A stretch of DNA of 64,000 nucleotides from Mycolicibacterium poriferae (GTDB taxonomy: Bacteria > Actinomycetota > Actinomycetes > Mycobacteriales > Mycobacteriaceae), in assembly GCF_010728325.1 (NCBI RefSeq), contig NZ_AP022570.1:1550001-1614000 (forward strand). Direction: 5' to 3'. The notes beneath the pieces were generated by a model, which was not told the DNA's origin, searched no databases, and saw only the letters and a list, made by a program, of their open reading frames with translations. Shown piece by piece: positions 26,739-35,812 of the stretch (its first letter is position 1; each line of letters opens with the position of its first letter). Both the position numbers and the translations under genes were made by a program.

Positions 26739-26811
26739 GCCCCCTTAGCTCAGTCGGCAGAGCGTTTCCATGGTAAGGAAAAGGTCAACGGTTCGATTCC
26801 GTTAGGGGGCT
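26739..26811 (+). tRNA. thrT: tRNA-Thr (anticodon GGT)
   Basis: A 73-base cloverleaf: acceptor GCCCCCT pairs with AGGGGGC, the D arm is GCTC-AGTCGGCA-GAGC, the anticodon loop ATGGTAA gives GGT, and the T arm is ACGG-TTCGATT-CCGT. CCA is not encoded. The anticodon reads ACC and ACT. Same position as in M. tuberculosis, before tRNA-Met and rpmG. Confidence 0.95.
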
Positions 26812-26862
26812 CGGTGGAAAAGGGCGGAGCGACGCGAAAGCGCCCAGCCCGGATCCGGCCGG

Positions 26863-26936
26863 GGCGGTGTAGCTCAGCTGGTTAGAGCGCACGACTCATA
26901 ATCGTGAGGTCGGGGGATCGAGCCCCCCCACCGCTA
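26863..26936 (+). tRNA. metT: tRNA-Met (elongator type, anticodon CAT)
   Basis: A 74-base cloverleaf: acceptor GGCGGTG pairs with CACCGCT with a G-T wobble at the first pair, the anticodon loop CTCATAA gives CAT, and a GGGGG/CCCCC T stem encloses ATCGAGC. The near-complete first pair argues against an initiator tRNA, which has a 1-72 mismatch and GGG/CCC anticodon stem pairs; here the stem is CACGA/TCGTG. Confidence 0.93.
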
Positions 26937-26977
26937 CAGACCTGTGCACTGAACGTAGAAGAAGAAGGACGACTGAC

Positions 26978-27145
26978 GTGGCCTCCAGTACCGACGTACG
27001 GCCGAAGATCACTTTGGCCTGCGAGGTGTGCAAGCACCGCAACTACATCACCAAGAAGAACCGCCGTAACGATCCCGACCGCCTGGAGATCAAGAAGTTC
27101 TGCCCCAACTGCGGCAAGCACCAGGCTCACAAAGAGTCGCGCTGA
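26978..27145 (+). CDS. rpmG: 50S ribosomal protein L33 (zinc-ribbon type)
   Basis: 55 residues from GTG 26978. The motifs CEVC (Cys15, Cys18) and CPNC (Cys42, Cys45) show the zinc-binding form, equivalent to M. tuberculosis RpmG2. L33 sits near the E site of the 50S subunit. AGAAGAAGGA precedes the start. It follows tRNA-Met by 41 bases and precedes hadA, so it probably shares the tRNA transcript. Confidence 0.95.
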   Translation: MASSTDVRPKITLACEVCKHRNYITKKNRRNDPDRLEIKKFCPNCGKHQAHKESR

Positions 27146-27203
27146 GCGAACCGGCCGGGTCCATCTCGCGATGGCCGGGGCCGACTAGGTAGGTTCATCA
27201 CCC

Positions 27204-27683
27204 GTGTCCTTTCTGGATGACTTCGTCGGAGTGCACTTTCGCTATCCCGACCACTACGTCGTGGGCCGCGAGAAGATCCGGGAGTACGCGACCGCAGTCA
27301 AGAACGACGACGCCGCCTTCTTCGACGACGCGGCGGCCAACGAATTGGGATACGACGCCTTGCCCGCTCCGCTGACCTTCATCTCGGTGTTCGGTTATCA
27401 GGCGCAGTCGGCCATGTTCGCTGCCAACAACATCGCGATCAGCGACGCGCAGATCGTCCAGGTCGACCAGTCGCTCAAGTTCGTCAGGCCGATCAAAGCG
27501 GGCGACAAGCTGTACTGCGACGTGTGGATCGAATCGATCCGCAAGGCGCACGGCACCGACATCATCGTCACCAAGAACATCGTCAGCAACGAGAACGGCG
27601 ATGTCGTCCAAGAGTCGTACACCACCCTTGCTGGACGCAGCGAAGAAGACGGAGAGAGTGGCTTTTCACATGGCACTGCGTGA
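27204..27683 (+). CDS. hadA: (3R)-hydroxyacyl-ACP dehydratase subunit HadA
   Basis: 159 residues of the MaoC-like hot-dog fold. HadA is the substrate-binding partner of HadB in the FAS-II dehydratase that elongates mycolic acid precursors. It has no catalytic Asp-His pair, as expected; family segments are YPDHYVVGREKIREYA and IVQVDQSLKFVRPIKAGD. GTG start at 27204; no ribosome site is seen, but TAGGTT (27190-27195) ends 8 bases before it, suggesting a leaderless mRNA. Overlaps hadB by 14 bases. Confidence 0.95.
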   Translation: MSFLDDFVGVHFRYPDHYVVGREKIREYATAVKNDDAAFFDDAAANELGYDALPAPLTFISVFGYQAQSAMFAANNIAISDAQIVQVDQSLKFVRPIKAGDKLYCDVWIESIRKAHGTDIIVTKNIVSNENGDVVQESYTTLAGRSEEDGESGFSHGTA

Positions 27684-28098
27684 GTTCGGTTCGGTCAATG
27701 TGGGCGATCAACTGCCCGAGAAGGTCATCACCCTGACGCGGGCCGACCTGGTCAACTACGCCGGCGTGTCCGGCGATCTGAACCCGATCCACTGGGACGA
27801 CGACATCGCCAAGCAGGTCGGTCTCGACACCGCGATCGCGCACGGCATGTTGACGATGGGCCTCGGCGGCGGATACGTGACCTCGTGGGTCGGCGACCCC
27901 GGAGCCGTCACCGAGTACAACGTGCGCTTCACCGCCGTCGTGCCCGTGCCCAACGACGGCAAGGGCGCCGAGATCGTCTTCAACGGCCGCGTGAAATCCG
28001 CTGATCCGGAGTCCAAGTCGGTGACGATCGCGTTGACCGCGACCGCCGGTGGCAAGAAGATCTTCGGTCGCGCCGTCGCCGTCGCGAAGCTGGCATAG
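27670..28098 (+). CDS. hadB: (3R)-hydroxyacyl-ACP dehydratase subunit HadB
   Basis: 142 residues, the M. tuberculosis length. HadB is the catalytic subunit shared by HadAB and HadBC. The hydratase motif is YAGVSGDLNPIHWDDD, with Asp and His as the catalytic pair, then IAHGMLTMG. The start chosen is ATG 27670 inside the end of hadA; an in-frame ATG 69 bases upstream falls within hadA and would add a non-family N-terminus. Confidence 0.95.
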   Translation: MALREFGSVNVGDQLPEKVITLTRADLVNYAGVSGDLNPIHWDDDIAKQVGLDTAIAHGMLTMGLGGGYVTSWVGDPGAVTEYNVRFTAVVPVPNDGKGAEIVFNGRVKSADPESKSVTIALTATAGGKKIFGRAVAVAKLA

Positions 28099-28110
28099 GC
28101 GGGCACGGAC

Positions 28111-28665
28111 ATGGCACTGAAAACAGACATCCGCGGGATGGTCTGGAAGTACCCGGACACCTTCGTCGTCGGCCGCGAGCAGATCCGCCAGTACGCCGCA
28201 TCGGTGAAGGCGTTCGATCCGGGTTCGCACGACGTCACCGCCGCTTCGGACCTGGGTCACGACGGGTTGGTCGCCCCGCCGACGTTCATGTCGATCTTCG
28301 CGGTGATGATCCAGCGGCATTTCTTCCAGCACGTCGACGTCGGCTTCGAAACGCTGCAGATCATCCAGGTCGACCAGAAGTTCCTGTTCCACCGCCCCAT
28401 CAAGGAGGGTGACCGGCTCGACGGCACGATGCACGTCCAGACCGTCGACGAGCGGTTCGGCGCCGACATCGTCACCACTCGCAACGTGCTGACCGACCAC
28501 ACCGGCGAGATCGTGATGGAGTCGTTCACCACCCTGATGGGCCACGAAGGTGACAATTCGATCTCGGCAGGGTGGGATCCCGAGACGGGGCAGGTGGTGC
28601 GCAAACCGGTCGCCCGCGAAGCCGAGACGAGTGAGAGCGGCGAGGAAGCCGGCGTCGCGGATTAG
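28111..28665 (+). CDS. hadC: (3R)-hydroxyacyl-ACP dehydratase subunit HadC
   Basis: 184 residues, a little longer than the 166 of M. tuberculosis because of a charged C-terminal tail rich in Glu (from about residue 160). It is a HadA-like hot-dog domain (YPDTFVVGREQIRQYA, IIQVDQKFLFHRPIKEGD) that pairs with HadB for late mycolate elongation. It starts 12 bases after hadB. Confidence 0.95.
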   Translation: MALKTDIRGMVWKYPDTFVVGREQIRQYAASVKAFDPGSHDVTAASDLGHDGLVAPPTFMSIFAVMIQRHFFQHVDVGFETLQIIQVDQKFLFHRPIKEGDRLDGTMHVQTVDERFGADIVTTRNVLTDHTGEIVMESFTTLMGHEGDNSISAGWDPETGQVVRKPVAREAETSESGEEAGVAD

Positions 28666-28832
28666 TAACTCGGTGGCCCGGCGCGCTACACTCGGACCTC
28701 GGGGTTTTCCCAGTTGAGCGCGCTGTCCGTCGGGCCTTGATCGACCGAACGGGGAGCGCGCGAATTGTGTGGGCCCCGGCGCCGGACAACGGTGTTGGCT
28801 CCGTATGGCAGGGTCAGCGGTGTGGTCCATGA

Positions 28833-28905
<73 letters not shown>

Positions 28906-28979
28906 CTCAACTGGATACTCGACAAGTGTGGACACTGGAAGGTGACGCACACGACCGACGATCAGAGAAGGAAGCAGCG

Positions 28980-29447
28980 GTGAGCGACGAGCGCGACGGT
29001 GCAGGCTCAGCCGGCACCGACAGCGGCGCAGCGACTGGCGCGGCGACCGACGACGGTGACAACCGCAGCCACTCTGCGCTGGTGACCCGGCCGCAGCGGC
29101 CCACCGGCAAGCGGTCGCGGCGCGTGGTCGACACCCCGACCGACGACGTCGAGGACAAACCCGACACCGAAAGCGGCAGCTCGAAGGACGACGGGTCCAA
29201 GAACGGCTCGAAGGCGGTGAAGAAGACCGCCCGCAAACCCGAGGACCGTCCGTCGAGCAACCCGATCACCTACGTCGTGAACTTCCTCAAGGAGGTCGTC
29301 GGCGAGCTGCGGAAGGTCATCTGGCCGAACCGCAAGCAGATGGTCAACTACACGACCGTCGTGCTGGTCTTCCTGGCCTTCATGGTGGCGATGATCGGAT
29401 TCGCCGACCTGGGCCTGGGCAAGCTCGTGATGCTGGTTTTCGGCTGA
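28980..29447 (+). CDS. secE: Preprotein translocase subunit SecE
   Basis: 155 residues. As in other actinobacteria, a long charged N-terminal extension (about 85 residues) precedes the conserved core [20 protein letters not shown] and a single membrane helix near the C-terminus. SecE clamps SecY in the Sec translocon. GTG 28980 is preceded by AGAAGGAAG; an in-frame ATG 54 bases upstream lies too close to the tRNA. In operon with nusG. Confidence 0.95.
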   Translation: MSDERDGAGSAGTDSGAATGAATDDGDNRSHSALVTRPQRPTGKRSRRVVDTPTDDVEDKPDTESGSSKDDGSKNGSKAVKKTARKPEDRPSSNPITYVVNFLKEVVGELRKVIWPNRKQMVNYTTVVLVFLAFMVAMIGFADLGLGKLVMLVFG

Positions 29448-29472
29448 CGTAGTGACATTGAGAGAGGACTGA

Positions 29473-30342
<870 letters not shown>

Positions 30343-30413
30343 CGATTCCGGGTGTAGTCCGTCACCTCTGACGTGCCGAACTGCGCCCGAATCGTGCAGA
30401 AAGGAAAGGAACA

Positions 30414-30842
30414 ATGCCCCCGAAGAAGAAGGTCGCCGGGCTGATCAAGTTGCAGATCCAGGCCGGGCAGGCGAACCCCGCCCCGCCGGTCGGTCCCGCA
30501 CTCGGCCAGCACGGCGTCAACATCATGGAGTTCTGCAAGGCGTACAACGCCGCGACCGAGTCGCAGCGCGGGAACGTCATCCCGGTGGAGATCACGGTCT
30601 ACGAGGACCGCACCTTCACGTTCGCGCTGAAGACGCCGCCCGCAGCGAAGCTGCTGCTCAAGGCGGCGGGCGTGCAGAAGGGTTCCGGTGAGCCGCACAA
30701 GACCAAGGTCGCCAAGGTGACCTGGGATCAGGTGCGCGAGATCGCCGAGACCAAGAAGGAAGATCTCAACGCGAACGACATCGACGCCGCGTCGAAGATC
30801 ATCGCCGGCACTGCCCGGTCCATGGGGATCACGGTCGAGTAG
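30414..30842 (+). CDS. rplK: 50S ribosomal protein L11
   Basis: 142 residues. The N-terminal [20 protein letters not shown] and the [21 protein letters not shown] segment are the conserved L11 core; the C-terminal domain binds the GTPase-associated region of 23S rRNA. AAAGGAAAGG precedes ATG 30414. Confidence 0.97.
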   Translation: MPPKKKVAGLIKLQIQAGQANPAPPVGPALGQHGVNIMEFCKAYNAATESQRGNVIPVEITVYEDRTFTFALKTPPAAKLLLKAAGVQKGSGEPHKTKVAKVTWDQVREIAETKKEDLNANDIDAASKIIAGTARSMGITVE

Positions 30843-30855
30843 CTTGCGATCCCCT

Positions 30856-30918
30856 CGTTGAGACTGCGCTGACGGCGACGAAATTCGAGTGAACATCGCC
30901 GTGACTGCAGTCTCAACG
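30856..30918. repeat. 63-bp two-tier palindrome between rplK and rplA
   Basis: Outer arms CGTTGAGACTGC (30856-30867) and GCAGTCTCAACG (30907-30918) are perfectly complementary over 12 bases. Inner arms ACGGCGA (30872-30878) and TCGCCGT (30896-30902) pair over 7, with 4-base bulges on each side and a 17-base loop. It starts 14 bases after the rplK stop, with no T-run after it. As RNA it could act as an attenuator, a processing site or an L1 autoregulatory structure; as DNA it looks like a mobile palindromic repeat. Confidence 0.7.
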
Positions 30919-30981
30919 CAAAGAGAAATCGTGGGAGAGCTGGCATCGGCTCGCAACCACAACTTCTGAACAGGAGAACCA

Positions 30982-31689
30982 ATGAGCAAGATCAGCAAGG
31001 CATACCGCGAAGCGGCCGAGAAGGTCGACAAGACCCGGCTGTACACGCCCTTGGAAGCTGCGAAGCTGGCCAAGGAGACGTCGTCGAAGAAGCAGGACGC
31101 CACCGTCGAGGTCGCCATCCGCCTCGGTGTCGACCCCCGCAAGGCCGACCAGATGGTGCGCGGCACCGTCAACCTGCCGCACGGCACCGGCAAGACCGCC
31201 CGTGTCGCGGTGTTCGCCGTCGGTGACAAGGCCGAGGCCGCCGAGGCCGCCGGCGCCGACGTGGTGGGCAGTGACGACCTGATCGAACGGATCCAGGGCG
31301 GGTTCCTGGACTTCGACGCCGCGATCGCGACGCCCGATCAGATGGCCAAGGTCGGCCGGATCGCGCGCATCCTGGGCCCGCGTGGCCTGATGCCCAACCC
31401 CAAGACGGGTACCGTGACGCCGGACGTGGCCAAGGCCGTCGCCGACATCAAGGGCGGCAAGATCAACTTCCGTGTCGACAAGCAGGCCAACCTGCACTTC
31501 GTGATCGGCAAGGCCTCCTTCGACGAGAAGTCGCTGGCTGAGAACTACGGCGCCGCGCTCGACGAGATCCTGCGTGCCAAGCCGTCGTCGTCGAAGGGCC
31601 GCTATCTGAAGAAGGTCGTCGTGTCGACGACGACGGGTCCGGGCATCCAGGTGGATCCGTCGGTCACCCGGAACTTCGCGGAGGCTTAA
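30982..31689 (+). CDS. rplA: 50S ribosomal protein L1
   Basis: 235 residues with the L1 hallmarks [20 protein letters not shown] and [16 protein letters not shown]1 forms the mobile stalk at the E site and often represses its own operon. AGGAG lies about 8 bases before ATG 30982. Last gene of the secE-nusG-rplK-rplA cluster. Confidence 0.97.
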   Translation: MSKISKAYREAAEKVDKTRLYTPLEAAKLAKETSSKKQDATVEVAIRLGVDPRKADQMVRGTVNLPHGTGKTARVAVFAVGDKAEAAEAAGADVVGSDDLIERIQGGFLDFDAAIATPDQMAKVGRIARILGPRGLMPNPKTGTVTPDVAKAVADIKGGKINFRVDKQANLHFVIGKASFDEKSLAENYGAALDEILRAKPSSSKGRYLKKVVVSTTTGPGIQVDPSVTRNFAEA

Positions 31690-31714
31690 ACAGGGCCAGG
31701 CGCCAGCCGGAGCT

Positions 31715-31776
31715 GACCAGACCGGCACGGAGGCGTAGCCGACCAGACCGGCACGGAGGCGTAGCCGACCAGACCG
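31715..31776. repeat. 26-bp tandem repeat, 2.4 copies
   Basis: Two identical 26-base units (31715-31740 and 31741-31766), each beginning GACCAGACCGGCACGGAGG, are followed by a 10-base partial copy. They lie between the rplA stop and its terminator. No coding role is seen. Confidence 0.85.
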
Positions 31777-31782
31777 AAAAGA

Positions 31783-31810
31783 CCCCGCACCTGACCGGTG
31801 CGGGGTTTTT
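31783..31810 (+). terminator. Rho-independent terminator after rplA
   Basis: CCCCGCAC (31783-31790), a 7-base loop, GTGCGGGG (31798-31805), then TTTTT. A strong canonical terminator ending the ribosomal transcript. Confidence 0.93.
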
Positions 31811-32119
31811 CGTGTCTGCCGTTTTCGGGAGTGCTCCTCGGCCGCCACTGGCCTGGCTGCGGCTGCTACCTACCGCCCCCCACGAACGGCGGTTCAGCCC
31901 TGCCCGGCCGATCGACGCCCGCGTCCCCCTGTCCGCGAACCTCGATGTGGTGGTCGAGAAGCACCCCCGCAGCAACATATCACCGAATGGTCACGGATGC
32001 GGGTTCAACCGTGATGTTCGGGTGCTAGAAGTCCTTTTCCAGTACTTTTCCCGCATTGGCGGCATTCGGGTGCGCCACCCACCGACGAGGGGCGCAGCTC
32101 GGAGATGTTCGACAGCAAA
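31811..32119. other. Intergenic region with no gene
   Basis: About 310 bases between the rplA terminator and the stop of the convergent small gene at 32120. Its short open frames lack mycobacterial codon bias. The part from 31970 to 32050 is less GC-rich than its surroundings. No clear hairpin terminator for the 32120 gene was found. Confidence 0.5.
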
Positions 32120-32479
32120 CTAGATTTCCGACGGTGGTGCGAGGTTTTCCGGTATATCGCGTGGCGATTCGGCATCTGGGCAACCGTTCGATTGCCGGTC
32201 GACTCGCGCGACCACGGGCGTCGACAGCCGCAGATGCGGAATGCCCGCGCGTTGACATGCGAGGACGACGGCCTCCGACGAGTCGGCATCGAACACGCCG
32301 TAGAGCACCTCGTCGGAGGGGTTGGCCAGAGTCATCGTCAACCGCACCGGCGTGCCTTCGCCGGTGACGGCCGATGCCGCCGCGGACAGTCGGGCCACGA
32401 CATCGTCCACGGTCGGCTCGGCCAGATTGGGCAGATACCACTCCGCGAGGTAGCTCTCGGCGCGTCGGCCGTCGGTCAT
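32120..32479 (-). CDS. Small ferredoxin-fold protein, DUF4242-like
   Basis: 119 residues. AESYLAEWYLPNLAEPTVDDVVARL at the N-terminus and EVLYGVFDADSSEAVVLACQRAGIP further on match the pattern of DUF4242-type proteins, small alpha/beta ferredoxin-like domains, some of which bind nickel. The last 35 residues look disordered. It lies 46 bases after the ECF sigma factor gene on the same strand and could be co-transcribed. Start ATG 32479; longer in-frame starts were rejected because they enter the sigma gene. Confidence 0.6.
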   Translation of the reverse strand: MTDGRRAESYLAEWYLPNLAEPTVDDVVARLSAAASAVTGEGTPVRLTMTLANPSDEVLYGVFDADSSEAVVLACQRAGIPHLRLSTPVVARVDRQSNGCPDAESPRDIPENLAPPSEI

Positions 32480-32525
32480 CGCCCGACCGTATCGGCGTCT
32501 GGCGGCGGGGGAATCGGGCGTTTCC

Positions 32526-33791
32526 CTATGGTTCTGCTGTCGTGCGCCCGCTGGCCGCGTCAGCGGTAGTGGCGCCGATCCGGCGGCACAGGTCGAGGCG
32601 GCGGCGGAGAAACGCCTGGGCCGGCGCTGATCCGCTGGCGGCCAGAGCCTGCTCGTAGCACTGCGCGGCCTCCGCAAAGCGGCCCGCCCGGCGCAACAGG
32701 TCGGCCCGGATCGAGGCCACCGTGCTCGAGCGCGCCAACCGTGGGTCGTCGGCCACGGCGTCCAACGCGGCCAACCCGGCGGCGAAGTCGTCGCGGAAAC
32801 CGATCGCCAGTGCGCGGTTCGCTCGGGCCACGGGTGAGTCGGTCAGGTCGATCACGCGGTCATACGCCGTGCAGATCGTGCCCCAATCCGTGCTCTGCCA
32901 GTCCGGCGAGGTCGCGTGCACCGCGGCGATCACCGCCTGCGGAAGATAGGGGCCGGCTGCGCCTGTGGCGTTTCGCAGGTGCTGCAACCCGCGGGTGATC
33001 TTGCCTCGACTCCAGGCTCGCCGGTCCTGCTCGTCGAGCGGGACCAGCGCCCCATCGCGGTCGACGCGACTGTCCCGCCGCGAATCGTGCAACAGGATCA
33101 GCGCCGCCAGCGCCTGCGCATCGCGGGAGTCGGGGAGCAGAGCGCACAGCTCGGCACTGAGCCGGACGGCTTCGTCGCACAGTTCGTCTCGGATCGCCGA
33201 CGGTCCGGCCGTCGACCAGTAGCCCTCGGTGAACACCGAATAGATGCAGCTCAACACATGCTCGGTGCGCTCGGGCAGCGTGTGTGGTGGCGGAACCCGT
33301 AGTGGGATGTTGGCCTGCCGGATCTTGTTCTTCGCGCGGGTGATGCGTTGAGCGACAGCGGCTTCGGTCTGCAGCAGTGCCCGCGCAATCTCCGGGACGC
33401 TCAGACCCGAGATCAACCTCAGCGTCAATGCCAGCTGCGACACCCGGTCGAGCGCGGGATGCGCACAGGTGAACATCATCCGCAGCTCGTCATCGCGGAC
33501 GGGATGCGGCGGCGGAGTCCGCTCGGTGCCGATGTCGTCCAGCACAGCGGCCAATTCCTTTCCCGGACGCAGGGATTCACGGCGAATGCGGTCCAGCGCC
33601 CGGTTGCGCGCGACCCGCACCAGCCAGGCGCCGGGGTTGTCGGGCATGCCGTCCCGAGGCCAGACATCCACCGCCTCGGCGCAGGCTTCCTGGACGGCGT
33701 CTTCGGCGATCGACAGATCCCCGCTCCAGCGCGCCAGCGTGGCGACCGCCGGGCCCCAGTGTCGGCGGAAGACGCCGTCCAGTGCGCTCAC
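32526..33791 (-). CDS. ECF RNA polymerase sigma factor, ECF42-like, with C-terminal TPR-type extension
   Basis: 421 residues from GTG 33791. Sigma region 2 is at the N-terminus (DLSIAEDAVQEACAEAVDVW), region 4 around 115-165 (LTLRLISGLSVPEIARALL, AVAQRITRAKNKIR), and a long C-terminal helical region (about 180-405) includes LARANRALAIGF-type TPR repeats. This layout, with a YCII/DGPF gene next door, is that of ECF42 sigma factors, which lack a classical anti-sigma and are thought to be controlled through their C-terminal extension. It starts 5 bases after the stop of the upstream YCII gene, so the two are coupled. Confidence 0.85.
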   Translation of the reverse strand: MSALDGVFRRHWGPAVATLARWSGDLSIAEDAVQEACAEAVDVWPRDGMPDNPGAWLVRVARNRALDRIRRESLRPGKELAAVLDDIGTERTPPPHPVRDDELRMMFTCAHPALDRVSQLALTLRLISGLSVPEIARALLQTEAAVAQRITRAKNKIRQANIPLRVPPPHTLPERTEHVLSCIYSVFTEGYWSTAGPSAIRDELCDEAVRLSAELCALLPDSRDAQALAALILLHDSRRDSRVDRDGALVPLDEQDRRAWSRGKITRGLQHLRNATGAAGPYLPQAVIAAVHATSPDWQSTDWGTICTAYDRVIDLTDSPVARANRALAIGFRDDFAAGLAALDAVADDPRLARSSTVASIRADLLRRAGRFAEAAQCYEQALAASGSAPAQAFLRRRLDLCRRIGATTADAASGRTTAEP

Positions 33792-33796
33792 CTGGC

Positions 33797-34498
33797 CTAC
33801 AGGCCCGAAATCCCCGCCAGCCGGCGCACCTCGATGGTGGACGCGGGGATCATCGATGCCAGCTTCACGGCCTCGTCGCGGTCGGTGGCTGCCAGCACGT
33901 AGAACCCGTGGGCCACCTCGGCTCCCTCGGCGAACGGCCCGTCGGTCAGTGCCGTCTTACCGTCCCGGACCTGCACCGTCGTGGCTGTGCTGTGATGCTG
34001 CAGCGCGGCGCCGGTGAGGATGTGTTCGTCGGCTGCCCGTCCGAACGCTTCGTGGGCGCGTGCGCCCTCGTTCCACTCCGCGCTGCCCGGCGCAGACGCC
34101 GATTCCACTGGTTCCAGCAGCAGCGCCAACCAGTCCCCAGCCAATGCGCGGACGGGCCTGCGCCATTCGACCATCGGCCACACCTCCACCGCGCCGAAGC
34201 GGGCGGCGGGGATGTCTTGGGCGATCGCCAAGGCGGCGTCGAGGTCGTCGGCTTCGAACACGTAGTAGCCGCCGGCCACTTCGGCGCCCTCGGCGTACGG
34301 GCCCTCGGTGACGACGGGGGCGTCGGGCCCGCCGGTGATGCGCACCGCGTCCGCCGCCGGGGCCAGGGCATCACCCGCCCGGATCGCCGGGGCGGCGAGT
34401 TCGTGAAACCGCTCCCACTCGGCCATCTCGACAGCCTGCTGGTCGGGCGACGGCGGGGTGGTGCGTTCCGGGTGTAGCAGCAGCGCGAAGTAGTGCAT
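33797..34498 (-). CDS. Two-domain YCII/DGPF family protein paired with the ECF sigma factor
   Basis: 233 residues made of two YCII-related domains in one chain. The first (about 1-115) carries VTEGPYAEGAEVAGGYYVFEA and the second (about 120-230) carries LTDGPFAEGAEVAHGFYVLAA, each with the DGPF-type motif. Most such proteins are single domains of about 110-140 residues, so this is a fusion or tandem duplication. Family members are small dimeric ferredoxin-fold enzymes of uncertain activity and common targets of ECF42. AGGAAG lies 8 bases before ATG 34498. Confidence 0.85.
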   Translation of the reverse strand: MHYFALLLHPERTTPPSPDQQAVEMAEWERFHELAAPAIRAGDALAPAADAVRITGGPDAPVVTEGPYAEGAEVAGGYYVFEADDLDAALAIAQDIPAARFGAVEVWPMVEWRRPVRALAGDWLALLLEPVESASAPGSAEWNEGARAHEAFGRAADEHILTGAALQHHSTATTVQVRDGKTALTDGPFAEGAEVAHGFYVLAATDRDEAVKLASMIPASTIEVRRLAGISGL

Positions 34499-34702
34499 CG
34501 TCGTGTCTTCCTGTCCGGGAGCAGGACCTCGCGTCCCACTCTCTACCTGACTGACGAACGAGCGCGCGTCAATCCGACACCTGAGACAGAAAATTCCGAC
34601 AGTTCGCGGGTTTCGCAGCCCGCCGCGCCGAGATGTGTGAGGGTGATCACACCGATGACGGCGCTGCGCGCCGAGGGAACAAGCCGCGGCCCCAGGGCCA
34701 TC
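34499..34702. other. Intergenic region upstream of the YCII-sigma operon
   Basis: About 200 bases between the shared hairpin at 34703-34744 and the YCII start at 34498. It must hold the promoter of the YCII-sigma operon on the minus strand. I could not pick out an unambiguous -35/-10 pair; ECF promoters differ from SigA consensus. Confidence 0.4.
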
Positions 34703-34744
34703 ATGAAGAATCCCCCGCAGTCAGGCGTGCGGGGGATTCTTCAT
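34703..34744 (-). terminator. Perfect 17-bp hairpin after the mycolic acid methyltransferase gene
   Basis: ATGAAGAATCCCCCGCA (34703-34719) and TGCGGGGGATTCTTCAT (34728-34744) are exact complements with an 8-base loop. On the minus strand the stem ends in GGGGGATTCTTCAT, so the 3' arm is T-rich after the GC block, like an intrinsic terminator. It lies 28 bases beyond the methyltransferase stop. Confidence 0.8.
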
Positions 34745-34772
34745 GTCGGTCCGGGCCGATCCGGCCCGGCCG

Positions 34773-35669
34773 TCAGGCCGCCAGGGCGGGCTTCAGGTAC
34801 GTCACCAGGCTGACATCGATCGCCTCGTCGATGAAGTAGTACTGGCAACCCTTCAGGTACCGCATGTAGCGGTTGTAGTTCTCTTCGTCGGTCGCGGCGA
34901 TCGCAGCGTCCTTGTTGCGCTCGAGCCGGTCGGCCCAGATGCCGAGCGTCTTGATGTAGTGGTTGCGCAACGACAGCGTCTCGGGCACCACGAACCCGGC
35001 CTTCTCACCGTGCTCGACCATCATCTGCGTCGTCGGGATGCGGCCGCCGGGAAAGATCTCGGTGATCATGAACTTGATGAAGCGGGCCAGCTCGAACGTC
35101 AGCTTCTTGCCGCGCTCGGCCAGGTCGTACGGGTGATACCCGACGCTGCTCTGGATCGTCATCCGGCCGTCCTCGGGCAGGATGTCGTAGCACGTCTTGA
35201 AGAAGTCGTCGTAACGCTCGAAGCCGAAGTGTTCGAATGCCTCGATCGACACGATCCGATCCACCGGGCTGTGGAACTGTTCCCACCCCTCCAGCCGCAC
35301 ATCGAACGTGCGCTCGGTGTCGATCTTGGCGAGCAGCTGGTCGCAGTAGACCTTCTGGTTCTTCGACAACGTCAGCCCGATGACGTTGACGTCGTACTTC
35401 TCCATTGCCCGCTGCAGCGTCAGCCCCCAGCCGCAGCCCACCTCGAGCAGCGTCATCCCCGGCTTGAGATCCAGCCGGTCGAGGTGCTGATCCACATTGG
35501 CGATCTGGGCCTCGGAGAGCGTGGCGTCGGGACCGGTGAAGAATGCGCAGCTGTACTTGCGGGTGGGGTCCTGGAACACCCCGAAGAAGTCGTCCGACAG
35601 GTCGTAGTGAGCCTGGATGTCCTCGAAATGAGGCGTCATATCCTTCGTGCCGGTGGATTGATCAGACAT
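34773..35669 (-). CDS. Mycolic acid methyltransferase, MmaA4-like (hydroxymycolate synthase type)
   Basis: 298 residues. An S-adenosylmethionine-dependent methyltransferase of the cyclopropane synthase family that modifies double bonds in meromycolic chains. Seen: [16 protein letters not shown], the SAM-binding [34 protein letters not shown] and [14 protein letters not shown]. From memory, the segments [16 protein letters not shown] and [20 protein letters not shown] match MmaA4 more closely than MmaA1-3 or CmaA, suggesting hydroxyl/keto/methoxy mycolate formation. It occupies the Rv0642c position. Confidence 0.85.
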   Translation of the reverse strand: MSDQSTGTKDMTPHFEDIQAHYDLSDDFFGVFQDPTRKYSCAFFTGPDATLSEAQIANVDQHLDRLDLKPGMTLLEVGCGWGLTLQRAMEKYDVNVIGLTLSKNQKVYCDQLLAKIDTERTFDVRLEGWEQFHSPVDRIVSIEAFEHFGFERYDDFFKTCYDILPEDGRMTIQSSVGYHPYDLAERGKKLTFELARFIKFMITEIFPGGRIPTTQMMVEHGEKAGFVVPETLSLRNHYIKTLGIWADRLERNKDAAIAATDEENYNRYMRYLKGCQYYFIDEAIDVSLVTYLKPALAA

Positions 35670-35812
35670 GTGTCTCTACGTCCCTCTACTTCGTGTGCCC
35701 CGTGAGATGGCGCGGTTGCCGACGACCGTACCCAACCACGGCCGAGCCTTGCTGCAAACACGCTTCTAGGGCGACCAGCCTATCTGTTGGCAGGTCGCCC
35801 GATCCAATCCGC

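Noticed and set aside
31811..32123. Plus-strand frame of about 100 codons after the rplA terminator
   Set aside because: No ribosome site, poor codon bias and no domain.
34703..34744. Perfect 17-bp palindrome as a regulator operator
   Set aside because: Position just after the methyltransferase stop, 8-base loop and T-rich end fit an intrinsic terminator better.
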